Assembly (NCBI RefSeq): GCF_000310245.1
Contig: NC_020505.1
Coordinates: 1,336,001-1,400,000 of the forward strand
Reading direction: 5' to 3'
Source of the DNA: Candidatus Sulfuricurvum sp. RIFRC-1
Lineage (GTDB): Bacteria > Campylobacterota > Campylobacteria > Campylobacterales > Sulfurimonadaceae
DNA: 64,000 bases
Part shown: positions 43,425 through 52,443 of the stretch, piece after piece
Numbering within the stretch: position 1 is the stretch's first letter
How the letters are laid out: every line of letters starts with the position of its first letter
Notes under the pieces: model-generated
Seen by the model: only the letters and a program-made list of their open reading frames with translations
Databases searched by the model: none
What the model was told of the DNA's origin: nothing
Made by a program: the position numbers and the translations under genes

Positions 43425-44456
43425 TTGCTTACTTCGACCAATATAGAAGAGTTGATTACAAAAGCCACAAAGTACCTAGGTGGTCTTTTACATGAAGCAT
43501 TTCATCACAGCGATAAAGAAAATGCGATTGTGGTGTATGACAGACGATGTCTGATTGCTACTATTTTGATGGAGGGGTACAAACGCGCCCTCCCCCATGC
43601 AAGGATGATCGATTTCGACGAACACGAGCCCCAAGAGGTTCGGGCACTTTTAGAAGCTCTGAATCCCTCAGATTTGGTAGTGTTGATCCAATCGACCAAT
43701 TTCCGCCTCGATGCATTCCGTTTGCGTGTCGAGCTCTTTAAACTCAAACTCAAAGTAATAGAACATCCCCATCTGAGCCGTATGTCGGATGATGAAGCAT
43801 CCTATTTCATCGATTCGCTGGAATACGACAAAACGTATTACCGACATCTAGGTCGTACCCTCCAGTCTAAAATAGATCAAGCACCCATGGGGGTGCTCGA
43901 CACTGGCGGAGAACTGCTGATCTATGGTTCTCCGTTCGAGTCTGCCAAAGTCAACATCGGCGATTACACGGGATTACCCAACTGGGGCGGTCAGTTCCCT
44001 CTGGGGGAGGTGTTTACCGAAGCGCAAGAACTCAGCGCCGTTCACGGACGGGTCAAAATTTATTGTTTCGGGGATGTAACGTATAAAATCAATACCCCTG
44101 AAACCCCTATCACCCTCATCATCGAAGAGGGGCAAGTCGTGGCGTGTGAAAATTCGACTCCTGCGTTTGATCTAATATTATCTAATATACGCCGAGATGA
44201 GGGGGGAGTCGTTTGGATACGGGAACTCGGTTTCGGACTCAACCGAGCCTTTAGCAAAACGCGCACCGTCGCTGATACAGGAACCTATGAGCGGATGTGC
44301 GGGGTTCATATATCACTGGGGGCGAAACACGGCACTTACGGTAAACCCGGTTTTAAACGCCGTGACGGACTCTATCATGTCGATGTCTTTGCCGATACCC
44401 ATACGTTTTCTCTTGGGGATGAAGTGATTTATAGAGACGGGGCGTTTGTAATTTAA
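43425..44456 (+). CDS. Aminopeptidase-like protein (M29 family-like)
   Basis: A 343-residue protein resembling the leucyl aminopeptidase T (M29) family. Features are GELLIYGSPFESAKVNIGDY, NWGGQFPLGEVFTEA (metal-binding glutamate), IRELGFGLN and HISLGAKHGTYGKPGFKRRD. The start is a TTG at 43425 behind TTGAGGACAAATC. It is divergent from nifQ and shows no nif-type site, so its link with nitrogen fixation is unclear. Confidence 0.75.
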   Translation: MLTSTNIEELITKATKYLGGLLHEAFHHSDKENAIVVYDRRCLIATILMEGYKRALPHARMIDFDEHEPQEVRALLEALNPSDLVVLIQSTNFRLDAFRLRVELFKLKLKVIEHPHLSRMSDDEASYFIDSLEYDKTYYRHLGRTLQSKIDQAPMGVLDTGGELLIYGSPFESAKVNIGDYTGLPNWGGQFPLGEVFTEAQELSAVHGRVKIYCFGDVTYKINTPETPITLIIEEGQVVACENSTPAFDLILSNIRRDEGGVVWIRELGFGLNRAFSKTRTVADTGTYERMCGVHISLGAKHGTYGKPGFKRRDGLYHVDVFADTHTFSLGDEVIYRDGAFVI

Positions 44457-44510
44457 GGTATTAATATCACTTGCATCGTTTCAAACAGATTATTTGCTAT
44501 AATCGTTATT

Positions 44511-44819
44511 ATGAATAAAGAACAAATCTTAGATTATCTTAGAAATGTCAAAAGCACGTATGCGCAAGAAGGATTTTTGATAGAAGCCCTTTTCGGATCA
44601 TACTCACGTGATGATGCGGACGCGAAAAGTGACATCGATATTCTCGTCGAAGCAACGCCGCAATTTGCCTCAAAATACGGTTTTCAAGCCTTTGAGCGCA
44701 TCCGTCAAATCCAAAATGAGCTCAGTAGTGCCCTCGGTGCTAAAGTCGATCTAGCAGATCGCACGGGGATGGGAAAAACGGCTAAAAAATTTATCATTGA
44801 TCGGGCTATTTATGTCTAA
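44511..44819 (+). CDS. MNT-family minimal nucleotidyltransferase (orphan MntA-like)
   Basis: A 102-residue MNT-domain protein with ALFGSYSRDDADAKSDIDIL (GSx10DxD catalytic motif). MntA proteins AMPylate and silence HEPN toxins. The expected HEPN gene is absent. Overlapping the stop, an ATG at 44812 reads only nine codons (MSKESIKLA) before a stop, which looks like the beginning of a lost HepT gene. Confidence 0.82.
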   Translation: MNKEQILDYLRNVKSTYAQEGFLIEALFGSYSRDDADAKSDIDILVEATPQFASKYGFQAFERIRQIQNELSSALGAKVDLADRTGMGKTAKKFIIDRAIYV

Positions 44820-44841
44820 AGAGTCGATCAAATTAGCCTAA
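44812..44841 (+). pseudogene. Possible remnant of a HEPN (HepT) toxin gene
   Basis: ATG at 44812 overlaps the MntA stop codon just as the intact HepT gene at 63670 overlaps its partner. Only MSKESIKLA is read before TAA. The rest is replaced by the tail of the gene at 44838. Remnant status is an inference from the order of genes. Confidence 0.4.
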
Positions 44842-45155
44842 TTCACCCGCAACTTCGTCCGTCCCGTAAACAACTTCAAAAAATCGTATATATCGCTCAG
44901 GAAAAAAGCCTTCGTATCCTGATGTTCGAACCGTTGCAACCATGCACGCTCTTTGTTCAGTATCCCGCGACAGGGGATAACAAACTCTTCGCGCGGCAGA
45001 AGCGGTTTGAGCATACCGCAATCATTGATCGCATAAACAACCGCCTCAAACAGCTCATCGAGACGATCATCTTCGTCGTAGTGGTAAAGTTTGCCGTCCA
45101 TTTTGTAAAAACGGTAGATCCCCAATATCTCGTGAGCTTTGTCAATTTCACTCAT
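44838..45155 (-). CDS. Uncharacterised protein at the end of the tpx-ald operon
   Basis: A 105-residue protein of unknown family (start SEIDKAHEILGIYRFYKMDG; then PREEFVIPCRGILNKERAWL; end FLSDIYDFLKLFTGRTKLRV). Its ATG overlaps the ald stop codon (ATGA), so it is the fifth gene of the operon that starts at tpx and has a variant sigma-54 site. Confidence 0.65.
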   Translation of the reverse strand: MSEIDKAHEILGIYRFYKMDGKLYHYDEDDRLDELFEAVVYAINDCGMLKPLLPREEFVIPCRGILNKERAWLQRFEHQDTKAFFLSDIYDFLKLFTGRTKLRVN

Positions 45156-46249
45156 AGTATCCCTTTGTATGGCATTGCGTGGGCAATGGCTACCGCTTCA
45201 TTGGTAACGTTTCCGTCATAAGTATTTAATGCCCCTCTATAGATTTCATCGTGCAACAGTACTTCCAACGGGGTTGAAGCGATTTTAATCGCGTACGGCA
45301 GTGTTGCATTGGTCAGGGCAACCGTCGAAGTACGCGGATACATTCCGGGCATATTGGCAACACAGTAGTGAACGATACCTTCAATCTCGAACGTCGGATG
45401 TGAATGAGTCGTCGCATGAGACGTTTCAAAACAGCCCCCCTGATCGATAGAGACATCGACTAGAACAGAGCCTTTTTTCATCAAACTCAGCATATCGTTG
45501 GTGATGAGTTTAGGGGCCTTTGCCCCCGGAAGCAATACCGTTCCGATAATCAAATCAGCCGTTTTAATACACTCCAATATCGTATCGTAGGTAGAGTATA
45601 GCATTGTCACATTGGGTGCCATCACATCGCGCAGATAGGTGAGTCGTTCGGTGTTAATATCGAGCATCACTACTTCTGATCCCAGACCTGCTGCCGCATC
45701 CGCCGCCGATTTACCCGCTACCCCTGCTCCCAGTACCACAACACGGTTGCGCTCCACCCCAACCGCACCGCCGAGAAGTCGTCCGCTTCCGCCATTGTAG
45801 CGTCCCAAATGCACGGCACCAAACAGCGTTGCCATCCGTCCGGCAATCTCGCTCATCGGTTCTAACAGCGGTAATCGTCGCCCTACGCGAAGTGTCTCAT
45901 ACGCCAGCGCAGTGATTTTTTTTGCACACAAAACTTCGGTTAGTTTTTTATCTGCGGCAAGATGAAGATAGGTAAAAAGGATCTGATTTTCTTTTAACCG
46001 GTTGTATTCGACCTCTATCGGCTCTTTAACCTTTACAATCATATCGGCAGCCGCATAGAGATCATTGGCGCTCTCTATTAATACAGCCCCGGTATTTAGG
46101 TACTGCGCATCCTCAAAACCGCTGCCCAAACCCGCACCCCGCTCAACCATAACACTATGACCGGCTTTAATCAACTCCATAACCCCAGATGGAGTCATAC
46201 CGACACGGAACTCGTCCGTTTTAATCTCTTTTGGTACTCCGATAATCAT
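45152..46249 (-). CDS. ald: Alanine dehydrogenase
   Basis: A 365-residue NAD-dependent enzyme that interconverts alanine with pyruvate and ammonium. IIGVPKEIKTDEFRVGMTPS is the signature N-terminus, the lysine in DMIVKVKEP binds substrate, and the dinucleotide site is VVVLGAGVAGKSAADAAAGL. In a nif-type operon it could assimilate newly fixed ammonium into alanine or supply pyruvate. It overlaps the genes on both sides by four bases. Confidence 0.95.
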   Translation of the reverse strand: MIIGVPKEIKTDEFRVGMTPSGVMELIKAGHSVMVERGAGLGSGFEDAQYLNTGAVLIESANDLYAAADMIVKVKEPIEVEYNRLKENQILFTYLHLAADKKLTEVLCAKKITALAYETLRVGRRLPLLEPMSEIAGRMATLFGAVHLGRYNGGSGRLLGGAVGVERNRVVVLGAGVAGKSAADAAAGLGSEVVMLDINTERLTYLRDVMAPNVTMLYSTYDTILECIKTADLIIGTVLLPGAKAPKLITNDMLSLMKKGSVLVDVSIDQGGCFETSHATTHSHPTFEIEGIVHYCVANMPGMYPRTSTVALTNATLPYAIKIASTPLEVLLHDEIYRGALNTYDGNVTNEAVAIAHAMPYKGIL

Positions 46250-47451
46250 ACTTTCCCCCCTATTGCTACTGCATAGAGCAGTGGCTTTTCTGACCAGCGG
46301 GATGCTTCTTCATCATAGAAAGCTCCGATCCCGCTGCAGATCGCATTGTGATGTTCACACGTCCTATAGAGTTCTTGCGCATAGATTCCCGCTTCGATGT
46401 GAGAGTCTGCACAAAAAATTTCCGCAAAAATCAATACTACCATATTTGATCCTGAAATAAAACGCTGATCTAAAAGCAGATGGAGTATTTCAGAATTAAA
46501 ATTTCCACTCACGGCACATTTCCCGTTACGATACAAACCCGGATGCATAGCGTGTGCCTGAAAGAGAAACGGTACAATCTCAAGAGAAGGGGGGGAAGGT
46601 ATCGACATAAGTGCTTGAATAACCGTATCACTCATAGCATTCGGGAAAAATTCCCGTGCGCTGCGGCGTAATGCATTAATGGAAAGAAAATCTTCATAGA
46701 AAAGCGTATCGGGGATTTCGTTATAGACGGGAGTACTCATCACAGTCTCGATAAGTGCTTCTAAATTCTCACTGTAATCGGTCGGTTGTACACACATAAG
46801 CGGTTTGCTTAAATGCTTTACACTACGCTCACTTATCTCGCCTATTCCATAAACCGCCCCGATCACCTCATCCTCACCCATTCCCAGTATACTCTTGAGT
46901 TGTTCGTTTACTGACATTTTTGTTAAACTAAGCCCAAAATGTCGTACTGAAGCACAAAGTGCATGGATTTGATGCCCTAAATCGAGATACAGATAGCGCC
47001 AAGCGCGTAAGCCGTATTTCCATGATGATCGAAACGGCACCAAAGATAGGACCGCGATAACCCCGCTAAAGCGTTTATCCAACCCGACATACGGTTCTAT
47101 CCCCTCCCCTGCAATCTCAGCGATCATAACCAGCTCTTCATGTAAAACATCGAGATGATAAATACCGCTGAGCAATCCTGCGACATTGCGGAGCTGAACA
47201 TAGATCTCTATTGGGTGAAGATTTCCGGCGGAGGGGACATTGAGACGGCGGTAGGGCTTTTTGGCAATGATATGCTCATCGGTAATGCATCGTGTTTGTA
47301 CGAGCCATTCTAACGAAGGGTGATCCCTCAGAGGGACACGATAGCAAAAATGGGGGTACTGTTTAAACGATGAAGGTTGCGACTCCCAATCCAAAAACGA
47401 TTGTTGATTAGCAACCCACTCACGGGTGAGGAGGGTTGATTCACGCACTGC
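46246..47451 (-). CDS. SagB-type nitroreductase-like oxidoreductase
   Basis: A protein of about 400 residues with two nitroreductase-like domains, SagB/ThcOx family. RRLNVPSAGNLHPIEIYVQL is the FMN-binding signature in the first half, YLYLDLGHQIHALCASVRHF the helix at the dimer interface, and a second, degenerate copy follows after residue 280 (INALRRSAREFFPNA). Substrate is unknown; family members oxidise azolines in peptide modification. The start is uncertain: GTG at 47451 avoids a long overlap with the ankyrin gene, but there is no clear ribosome site, and the frame is open to 47532. Confidence 0.75.
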   Translation of the reverse strand, partial: AVRESTLLTREWVANQQSFLDWESQPSSFKQYPHFCYRVPLRDHPSLEWLVQTRCITDEHIIAKKPYRRLNVPSAGNLHPIEIYVQLRNVAGLLSGIYHLDVLHEELVMIAEIAGEGIEPYVGLDKRFSGVIAVLSLVPFRSSWKYGLRAWRYLYLDLGHQIHALCASVRHFGLSLTKMSVNEQLKSILGMGEDEVIGAVYGIGEISERSVKHLSKPLMCVQPTDYSENLEALIETVMSTPVYNEIPDTLFYEDFLSINALRRSAREFFPNAMSDTVIQALMSIPSPPSLEIVPFLFQAHAMHPGLYRNGKCAVSGNFNSEILHLLLDQRFISGSNMVVLIFAEIFCADSHIEAGIYAQELYRTCEHHNAICSGIGAFYDEEASRWSEKPLLYAVAIGGKV

Positions 47452-47875
47452 GCAGTTGGTTAAACACGTCGCGGTTACTGGTGAGTTCGATGGCACTGAA
47501 ACCGTCTTCATTATGCATTCCGGCATTCGCACCGAGCGATAAAAGCATTTTAACGCATTCCAAGCGTGAAGCGGATGCGGCGTACATCAGTGCCGTCGTC
47601 CCCTCTTCATTGGTATCATTGATATCGGCACCTGCCTCTACAAGTAAACGTATCACTTCAGGTGACGCCGCATAACAGGCATTAAAGAGAACTCCGTTAA
47701 AGTCATCGTTAATCGCGTACAAATCCGAACCGGCTTCGATAAGGCGCGATACCATCATGGCATTACCTTCCAATGCGGCCAGCATCAGCGGAGTATTACC
47801 GTTAAACCCACGGTACTCGAGATCATCCGGGTGAAAGCCTCTTTCATTTAACCATGTAATATACTGTTCTACCAT
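47441..47875 (-). CDS. Ankyrin-repeat protein
   Basis: A 144-residue protein of about four ankyrin repeats (NGNTPLMLAALEGNAMMVSR, NEEGTTALMYAASASRLECV, HNEDGFSAIELTSNRDVFNQ). Such proteins bind other proteins. ATG at 47875 follows AAGGAGTTTGTG. It lies between tpx and the SagB-like gene, and similar small ankyrin proteins near peroxidase genes have been linked to oxidative-stress protection. Confidence 0.85.
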   Translation of the reverse strand: MVEQYITWLNERGFHPDDLEYRGFNGNTPLMLAALEGNAMMVSRLIEAGSDLYAINDDFNGVLFNACYAASPEVIRLLVEAGADINDTNEEGTTALMYAASASRLECVKMLLSLGANAGMHNEDGFSAIELTSNRDVFNQLRSA

Positions 47876-47898
47876 CACAAACTCCTTAGCAGAATTTT

Positions 47899-48447
47899 TT
47901 ATACACCCATCCAGTTTTCATGGTCGTGTCCTTTTTTCTTGAAGTTGGCTGCTTTATCAACCGCTTCAATACATTTATCATAATCGACTTCATCCGTAAT
48001 CTCAGGAACCACCTCAAAATAGCTGATCATCCCCTCTTGGTCGATAACGAATACGGCACGCGCCAGACGATCTTTAAGTTTCCCCTCGGTAATCAAAATT
48101 CCGAATTTTTTTGCAAAATCACGATTGGTATCGATTACAATATCGGCACTGTCAATACACTCTCGTGTGACAAAATCGTTGACAAATTCGGCATCGTCTG
48201 TCGTAATCATTACTGTTTTGAGCTTTTTAAACTGCTTGATAAGATCATTGAATTTCTTTGCACCCAATGAACACACTTCGGTTTTCAGTGAAGGGATCGC
48301 AATGAGCAATTGTGCGCTCGGAGCAATCATTCCGATAACGTTTTGACTTCCATCGAGGTTTGTAACACGTGCAGCCGGAGCTTCACGCCAAATACTCATC
48401 TCTTTTCCCTCTAAAGGGGTTGGTGTTCCATGAACGGTAATTTGCAT
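47899..48447 (-). CDS. tpx: Thiol peroxidase Tpx
   Basis: A 182-residue peroxiredoxin. The peroxidatic cysteine is in IAIPSLKTEVCSLGAKKFND and a possible resolving cysteine is in FVTRECIDSADIV. Features such as VVPEITDEVDYDKCIEAV follow. ATG at 48447 with AAAAAGGAGAGACG upstream is preferred over the longer open frame. It would protect nitrogenase and its maturation factors against peroxide. It is the first gene of a five-gene operon with a variant sigma-54 site. Confidence 0.92.
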   Translation of the reverse strand: MQITVHGTPTPLEGKEMSIWREAPAARVTNLDGSQNVIGMIAPSAQLLIAIPSLKTEVCSLGAKKFNDLIKQFKKLKTVMITTDDAEFVNDFVTRECIDSADIVIDTNRDFAKKFGILITEGKLKDRLARAVFVIDQEGMISYFEVVPEITDEVDYDKCIEAVDKAANFKKKGHDHENWMGV

Positions 48448-48481
48448 CGTCTCTCCTTTTTGGATCATTTTGAGAATGTAG

Positions 48482-48497
48482 TGCAAAATCAGTTCTA
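48482..48497 (-). promoter_or_regulatory. Variant sigma-54 promoter of the tpx operon
   Basis: Minus-strand TAGAACTGATTTTGCA, G-N10-GC. The predicted start lies about 25 bases before the tpx ATG. Confidence 0.68.
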
Positions 48498-48587
48498 CAA
48501 ACTGCCTATTTTTTATCCATGTGAATACAGGTTCATTGTTTTATTTTGTATTACAATTAGTGAATAACTTATACAAAAGATGATGAC

Positions 48588-50222
48588 ATGATGACCTATG
48601 AAGCCAATATCCCAGATCGTGAAGAGTGCCGCACCTGTGCACTGACTTTTGCGTATAAAGAGATTAACCTCCTTTATGAAGTCGCCGTTATGCTCACCAG
48701 CACGACTGAGATCACAACAAGTATCGAAAAAGCGATGCGTCGTCTTAAACAACACGGATATTTGGAACGCTGTGCCCTCTTCCGTAAAAAAGAGGATACC
48801 GAGGAACTTGAGCTTTTAGCATCGATCGATTTGGAACCCTATCAGAAAAAAGTGGCAACGTATCGTTTCGGGGAAGGTGCAACAGGTTTGGCAGCAAAAA
48901 GCCGTGAACCGATCGTCATCGAAAATATCCATAATAACATCAACTATCTCAACAAAATGGGAAATATTTCCACCCAAATGGTCTCCTATGTTGCGGTTCC
49001 GCTCCTCCAAGACGAAGAGGTCATCGGAGTTATTTCTGCCAACATCGGAAAGAGCAGCCCTCTAAACTTCGACGAAATTGTCCGTATGCTTACTATTGTC
49101 GGTTCACTCTTCGTAGGATCACTCAAAGCACAACAAACCATTACCGAAGAGAAAGAGTCTCTCACCGAACTCAAAACGTATTACAAAGAGGAGATGCAAA
49201 AAGATTATAAATTCGAAAATATCGTCGGACGTTCTACCCGTATGCAACAAGTATTCGGAATGATCAATACCGTTGCTCCGACCGATGCTACGATCTTGAT
49301 TCGTGGAGAAACGGGGACAGGGAAAGAGTTGATTGCAACGGCGGTCCATAATCTCAGCCGCCGCCAAAATGGCCCGTTTATCAAACTAAACTGCGCCGCT
49401 ATCAGTGAAACACTCCTCGAATCGGAACTCTTCGGTCATGAAAAAGGGGCCTTTACCGATGCGAGAGAGATGCGCAAAGGGCGTTTTGAACTCGCTGACG
49501 GCGGAACCTTGTTTCTCGATGAGATCGGAGACATCACCCCATCCCTCCAAGTTAAACTGCTCCGAATTTTACAAGAGCAGGAGTTTGAGCGAGTCGGGGG
49601 AAATAAAACGATCAAAACCAATGTCCGCCTCGTCGCGGCGACCAACCGTAATCTTGAAGAGATGGTGCGTAAAGGAGAATTTCGTGAGGACCTGTTTTAT
49701 CGTCTCAACGTTATTCCGATCAACCTTCCGCCGCTTCGTGAGCGATACGAGGATGTGAAACTCCTCATCGAGCACTATCTCCACCGATTTATGAAAGAGC
49801 ACCGTAAAAACATGCATATTTCTAAACCGGCAATGGAGCTGTTACTCGATTATCCATGGCCGGGAAATATCCGTGAACTCCAAAATACCATGGAGCGGAT
49901 TGTACTCATCTGTCCTGATGGTGAAATCCAACCGGAAATGCTGAGCCATGTATTGCCGTTTAATTACCAAAAGCTTTACATGCAGCCTGAATCAGTTGCT
50001 CAACCTCAATCGATGCCGACATCGAATCCATCTGCCATGCCGACACCAGCGCCACAGACATCAGGACCGGTAACCCGTAAAAGTCTTCAAGAGTTGGAAA
50101 AAGAGTCGATTATCCAAGCACTGATCGATTCACACGGTATTCAGACCAAAGCGGCTCGTGCATTGGGAATGAGTGCCCGTCAGATCGGATATAAAATCAA
50201 ACAGTATGAGATCAACCTCTAA
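48588..50222 (+). CDS. nifA: NifA, sigma-54-dependent activator of nif genes
   Basis: A 544-residue activator. The N-terminal GAF domain spans about 35-185, after a CRTC pair at the very start. The AAA+ domain (about 205-440) has Walker A GETGTGKE, GAFTDA (the sigma-54 contact loop, usually GAFTGA) and Walker B GGTLFLDEIGD. A Pro/Ser-rich linker (about 460-490) precedes the Fis-type helix-turn-helix TKAARALGMSARQIGYKIKQ. The cysteine-rich linker of oxygen-sensitive NifA proteins is missing; only one cysteine lies in the end of the AAA domain. No sigma-54-like site precedes the gene itself. Confidence 0.93.
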   Translation: MMTYEANIPDREECRTCALTFAYKEINLLYEVAVMLTSTTEITTSIEKAMRRLKQHGYLERCALFRKKEDTEELELLASIDLEPYQKKVATYRFGEGATGLAAKSREPIVIENIHNNINYLNKMGNISTQMVSYVAVPLLQDEEVIGVISANIGKSSPLNFDEIVRMLTIVGSLFVGSLKAQQTITEEKESLTELKTYYKEEMQKDYKFENIVGRSTRMQQVFGMINTVAPTDATILIRGETGTGKELIATAVHNLSRRQNGPFIKLNCAAISETLLESELFGHEKGAFTDAREMRKGRFELADGGTLFLDEIGDITPSLQVKLLRILQEQEFERVGGNKTIKTNVRLVAATNRNLEEMVRKGEFREDLFYRLNVIPINLPPLRERYEDVKLLIEHYLHRFMKEHRKNMHISKPAMELLLDYPWPGNIRELQNTMERIVLICPDGEIQPEMLSHVLPFNYQKLYMQPESVAQPQSMPTSNPSAMPTPAPQTSGPVTRKSLQELEKESIIQALIDSHGIQTKAARALGMSARQIGYKIKQYEINL

Positions 50223-51193
50223 CGTATCTCTAGGTGAACACTGTTTTTCCCCTCTTCTTTAGCGCAATAGAGGGCTTTATCCGCTCGGTCCATTACCATC
50301 TCCAACGTTTCACCCGGCTGTACCAATGTCAATCCGAAACTGCACGTGAGATGGGTAATCGTTTTAAACGGGTGTTCATCAATCCGCTTACGAATCTGTT
50401 CTGCAATTTTCATCACCGTTAATGGATCCGTGTATCGGAGCAATATTGCGAATTCTTCGCCACCCCAGCGTACAAACAAATCGGATTTACGAATCGAACG
50501 GCTGACCAGTGAAGTCAATTCTTTAAGGACCAAATCACCGATATTATGACCGTAGGTATCGTTAATACCTTTAAATCCGTCAATATCGAACATCAATAAA
50601 AACAGCGTAATGCTATAGCGCTCTTTGAGGCTTTGATGGGCTTGAAAGACCTCTTCGAGTAATCGGCGATTTCCGATCCCGGTCAGCGTATCGGTTGTTG
50701 CCATTTTAAGCAACCCTTTTTCCCCTTCGTTTACCATCCCCATGAGAGAAGTGAGCATATTGTATTCGTGCTTGATAAAGGGGGTCAATTGATTGTAACA
50801 CAGAGAAAGAAGATGACGTTGATCCATAACGCCAACCAAATCGTCCAAGTGGGTAACGACGATTTTATCAAACCGTGCATGCTTCATCTCATCAAGAACC
50901 TCGGCAATGCTCATCGTCGAATGAAACGTCTTAAGCGGTGCGGTCATAAAGGTTTTAACCGGCAGCATTAAATTGTCCCAATCACTTAGGACTCTCACCA
51001 TATCTTTGAGCGTTATAATCCCAACTGACAGTGCTCTCTCTGTGATGATAACAACATCGGTAGTATATGCTGTAAAGTATTCAAATACCTCACGCATCAT
51101 CACATCAGCATCAAACGTCCGTACCTTGCTTTCATAATCAAAAAGTTTACCGATCGGGGTCGAATGCGTTAGAGCCAATGCTTCTACTATCAC
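50219..51193 (-). CDS. CBS-GGDEF diguanylate cyclase
   Basis: A 324-residue protein with two CBS repeats (about 5-130, VVIITERALSVGIITLKDMV; VVTHLDDLVGVMDQRHLLSL) that may sense nucleotides, followed by a GGDEF domain with the intact RWGGEEFAIL motif, so cyclic di-GMP synthesis is expected. It converges on nifA, overlapping by four bases. Confidence 0.9.
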   Translation of the reverse strand: MIVEALALTHSTPIGKLFDYESKVRTFDADVMMREVFEYFTAYTTDVVIITERALSVGIITLKDMVRVLSDWDNLMLPVKTFMTAPLKTFHSTMSIAEVLDEMKHARFDKIVVTHLDDLVGVMDQRHLLSLCYNQLTPFIKHEYNMLTSLMGMVNEGEKGLLKMATTDTLTGIGNRRLLEEVFQAHQSLKERYSITLFLLMFDIDGFKGINDTYGHNIGDLVLKELTSLVSRSIRKSDLFVRWGGEEFAILLRYTDPLTVMKIAEQIRKRIDEHPFKTITHLTCSFGLTLVQPGETLEMVMDRADKALYCAKEEGKNSVHLEIR

Positions 51194-51202
51194 ATATTCC
51201 CC

Positions 51203-52027
51203 TTAAATCGTATTTTCTATATTGCAGTGATATAAAAAATGCATTAAATCCGGGGCTTGATCTTTCAGTATTTGAATATCATTAAAATACTGTTTGAGCG
51301 GTACACCGTAAAGACGTTTGAAGTCATTCAAAAAATGGGACTGATCGTAGTAACCGTTTTCCCTCACACTCATAGAGTCGTAATTGTTTTCGTACAATGC
51401 TTGAATCATCTTTTTGCGTTTAATCGTGATGATGTAGGTAGAGAGATTGATCCCCAGATATTTTTTAAAATAACGCCGCAGCGAACTCTCAGAAATACCG
51501 AAATGTTTGGCAACCTCTTTTGTCGCATTGGTCGGCAGTTGCGTAAAATTGGCATTGACATAGCGGATAATCTCACGTGTAATGGTATAAGAACGATGCT
51601 GGGATTCCCCATTCATCATTTCTTCGACCGATTGAATGTATTTTACTGCCCGATCCTCTGCTGGAACGTTAATATTAATCATTGATCCCGGAGCGATATG
51701 GTTGACCATCGAAACGATCGGAGTATCGGTGAGTCTAAACATACCGCATGCACTCAGACGGATAATCGTCAATTCTTGACACGTGTCTTTAAATACTATT
51801 TTTATTTTTGGGGCATGGGTAAATTTACCGCACACTAAATCACCGTCAAATTCATATTTTTTGCCGTCTATTTCAAATGTGAGAACGGCACACCCATTAT
51901 TTAAAATAATATGTTCATGGACAGAAGGGGCACCGATAAATTGAAAATCTTGCTCTTTTTTATAGTGGTAAGTTGGAATGTGATAAATAGAATCGATAAA
52001 AGGGCTTTGGTGGCAAATAATATTCAT
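51203..52027 (-). CDS. AraC-family transcriptional regulator
   Basis: A 274-residue regulator with a C-terminal AraC domain (about 165-265). The first helix-turn-helix is in TKEVAKHFGISESSLRRYFK and the second in GYYDQSHFLNDFKRLYGVPL. The N-terminal ligand domain resembles the cupin-like part of AraC proteins. The target and ligand are unknown. It stands between the diguanylate cyclase and nifT, without an own nif-type site. Confidence 0.88.
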   Translation of the reverse strand: MNIICHQSPFIDSIYHIPTYHYKKEQDFQFIGAPSVHEHIILNNGCAVLTFEIDGKKYEFDGDLVCGKFTHAPKIKIVFKDTCQELTIIRLSACGMFRLTDTPIVSMVNHIAPGSMININVPAEDRAVKYIQSVEEMMNGESQHRSYTITREIIRYVNANFTQLPTNATKEVAKHFGISESSLRRYFKKYLGINLSTYIITIKRKKMIQALYENNYDSMSVRENGYYDQSHFLNDFKRLYGVPLKQYFNDIQILKDQAPDLMHFLYHCNIENTI

Positions 52028-52192
52028 ACATAAAATCCTTTAACAGCGCTAATGATAAGCTACGGAGAGAAAAATGTCTTGTAAAATTCCGCCAATTAAA
52101 CGAAAAAAAATGTCTTATGAGAATTTTTAGGATAGTTTTATGAAAAAATCGGAGAAAATACCCATTCAAGAAGTGAATGGGTGGAGAAAATA

Positions 52193-52405
52193 TCAGTCGC
52201 CGCGACGTACAGCGACAACTTCTGAAGGGAATTTTTTTACGCCCGGTTCGATAAACCATGTTTCGCCGTTGCTGAGTTTTACCTCACCGCCCCATTTTTC
52301 TTCACTGTCAAACTCTGACGTGAGAATCGTCTCTTCCATATCTTTTTTTGCAACATAAAAAGAGATCGCTCCCTTAGAGTCGTAACGTAACATAACTTTT
52401 GCCAT
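52193..52405 (-). CDS. nifT: NifT/FixU family protein
   Basis: A 70-residue NifT with AKVMLRYDSKGAISFYVAKK and the strand EEKWGGEVKLSNGETWFIEP typical of the family. Its function is not settled; loss has little effect in other diazotrophs. ATG at 52405 follows CAAAGGATACACA. It is the last gene of the nifU-reductase-FAD operon. Confidence 0.9.
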   Translation of the reverse strand: MAKVMLRYDSKGAISFYVAKKDMEETILTSEFDSEEKWGGEVKLSNGETWFIEPGVKKFPSEVVAVRRGD

Positions 52406-52443
52406 TGTGTATCCTTTGTATTGTATGTATTAAATTCATCGCA

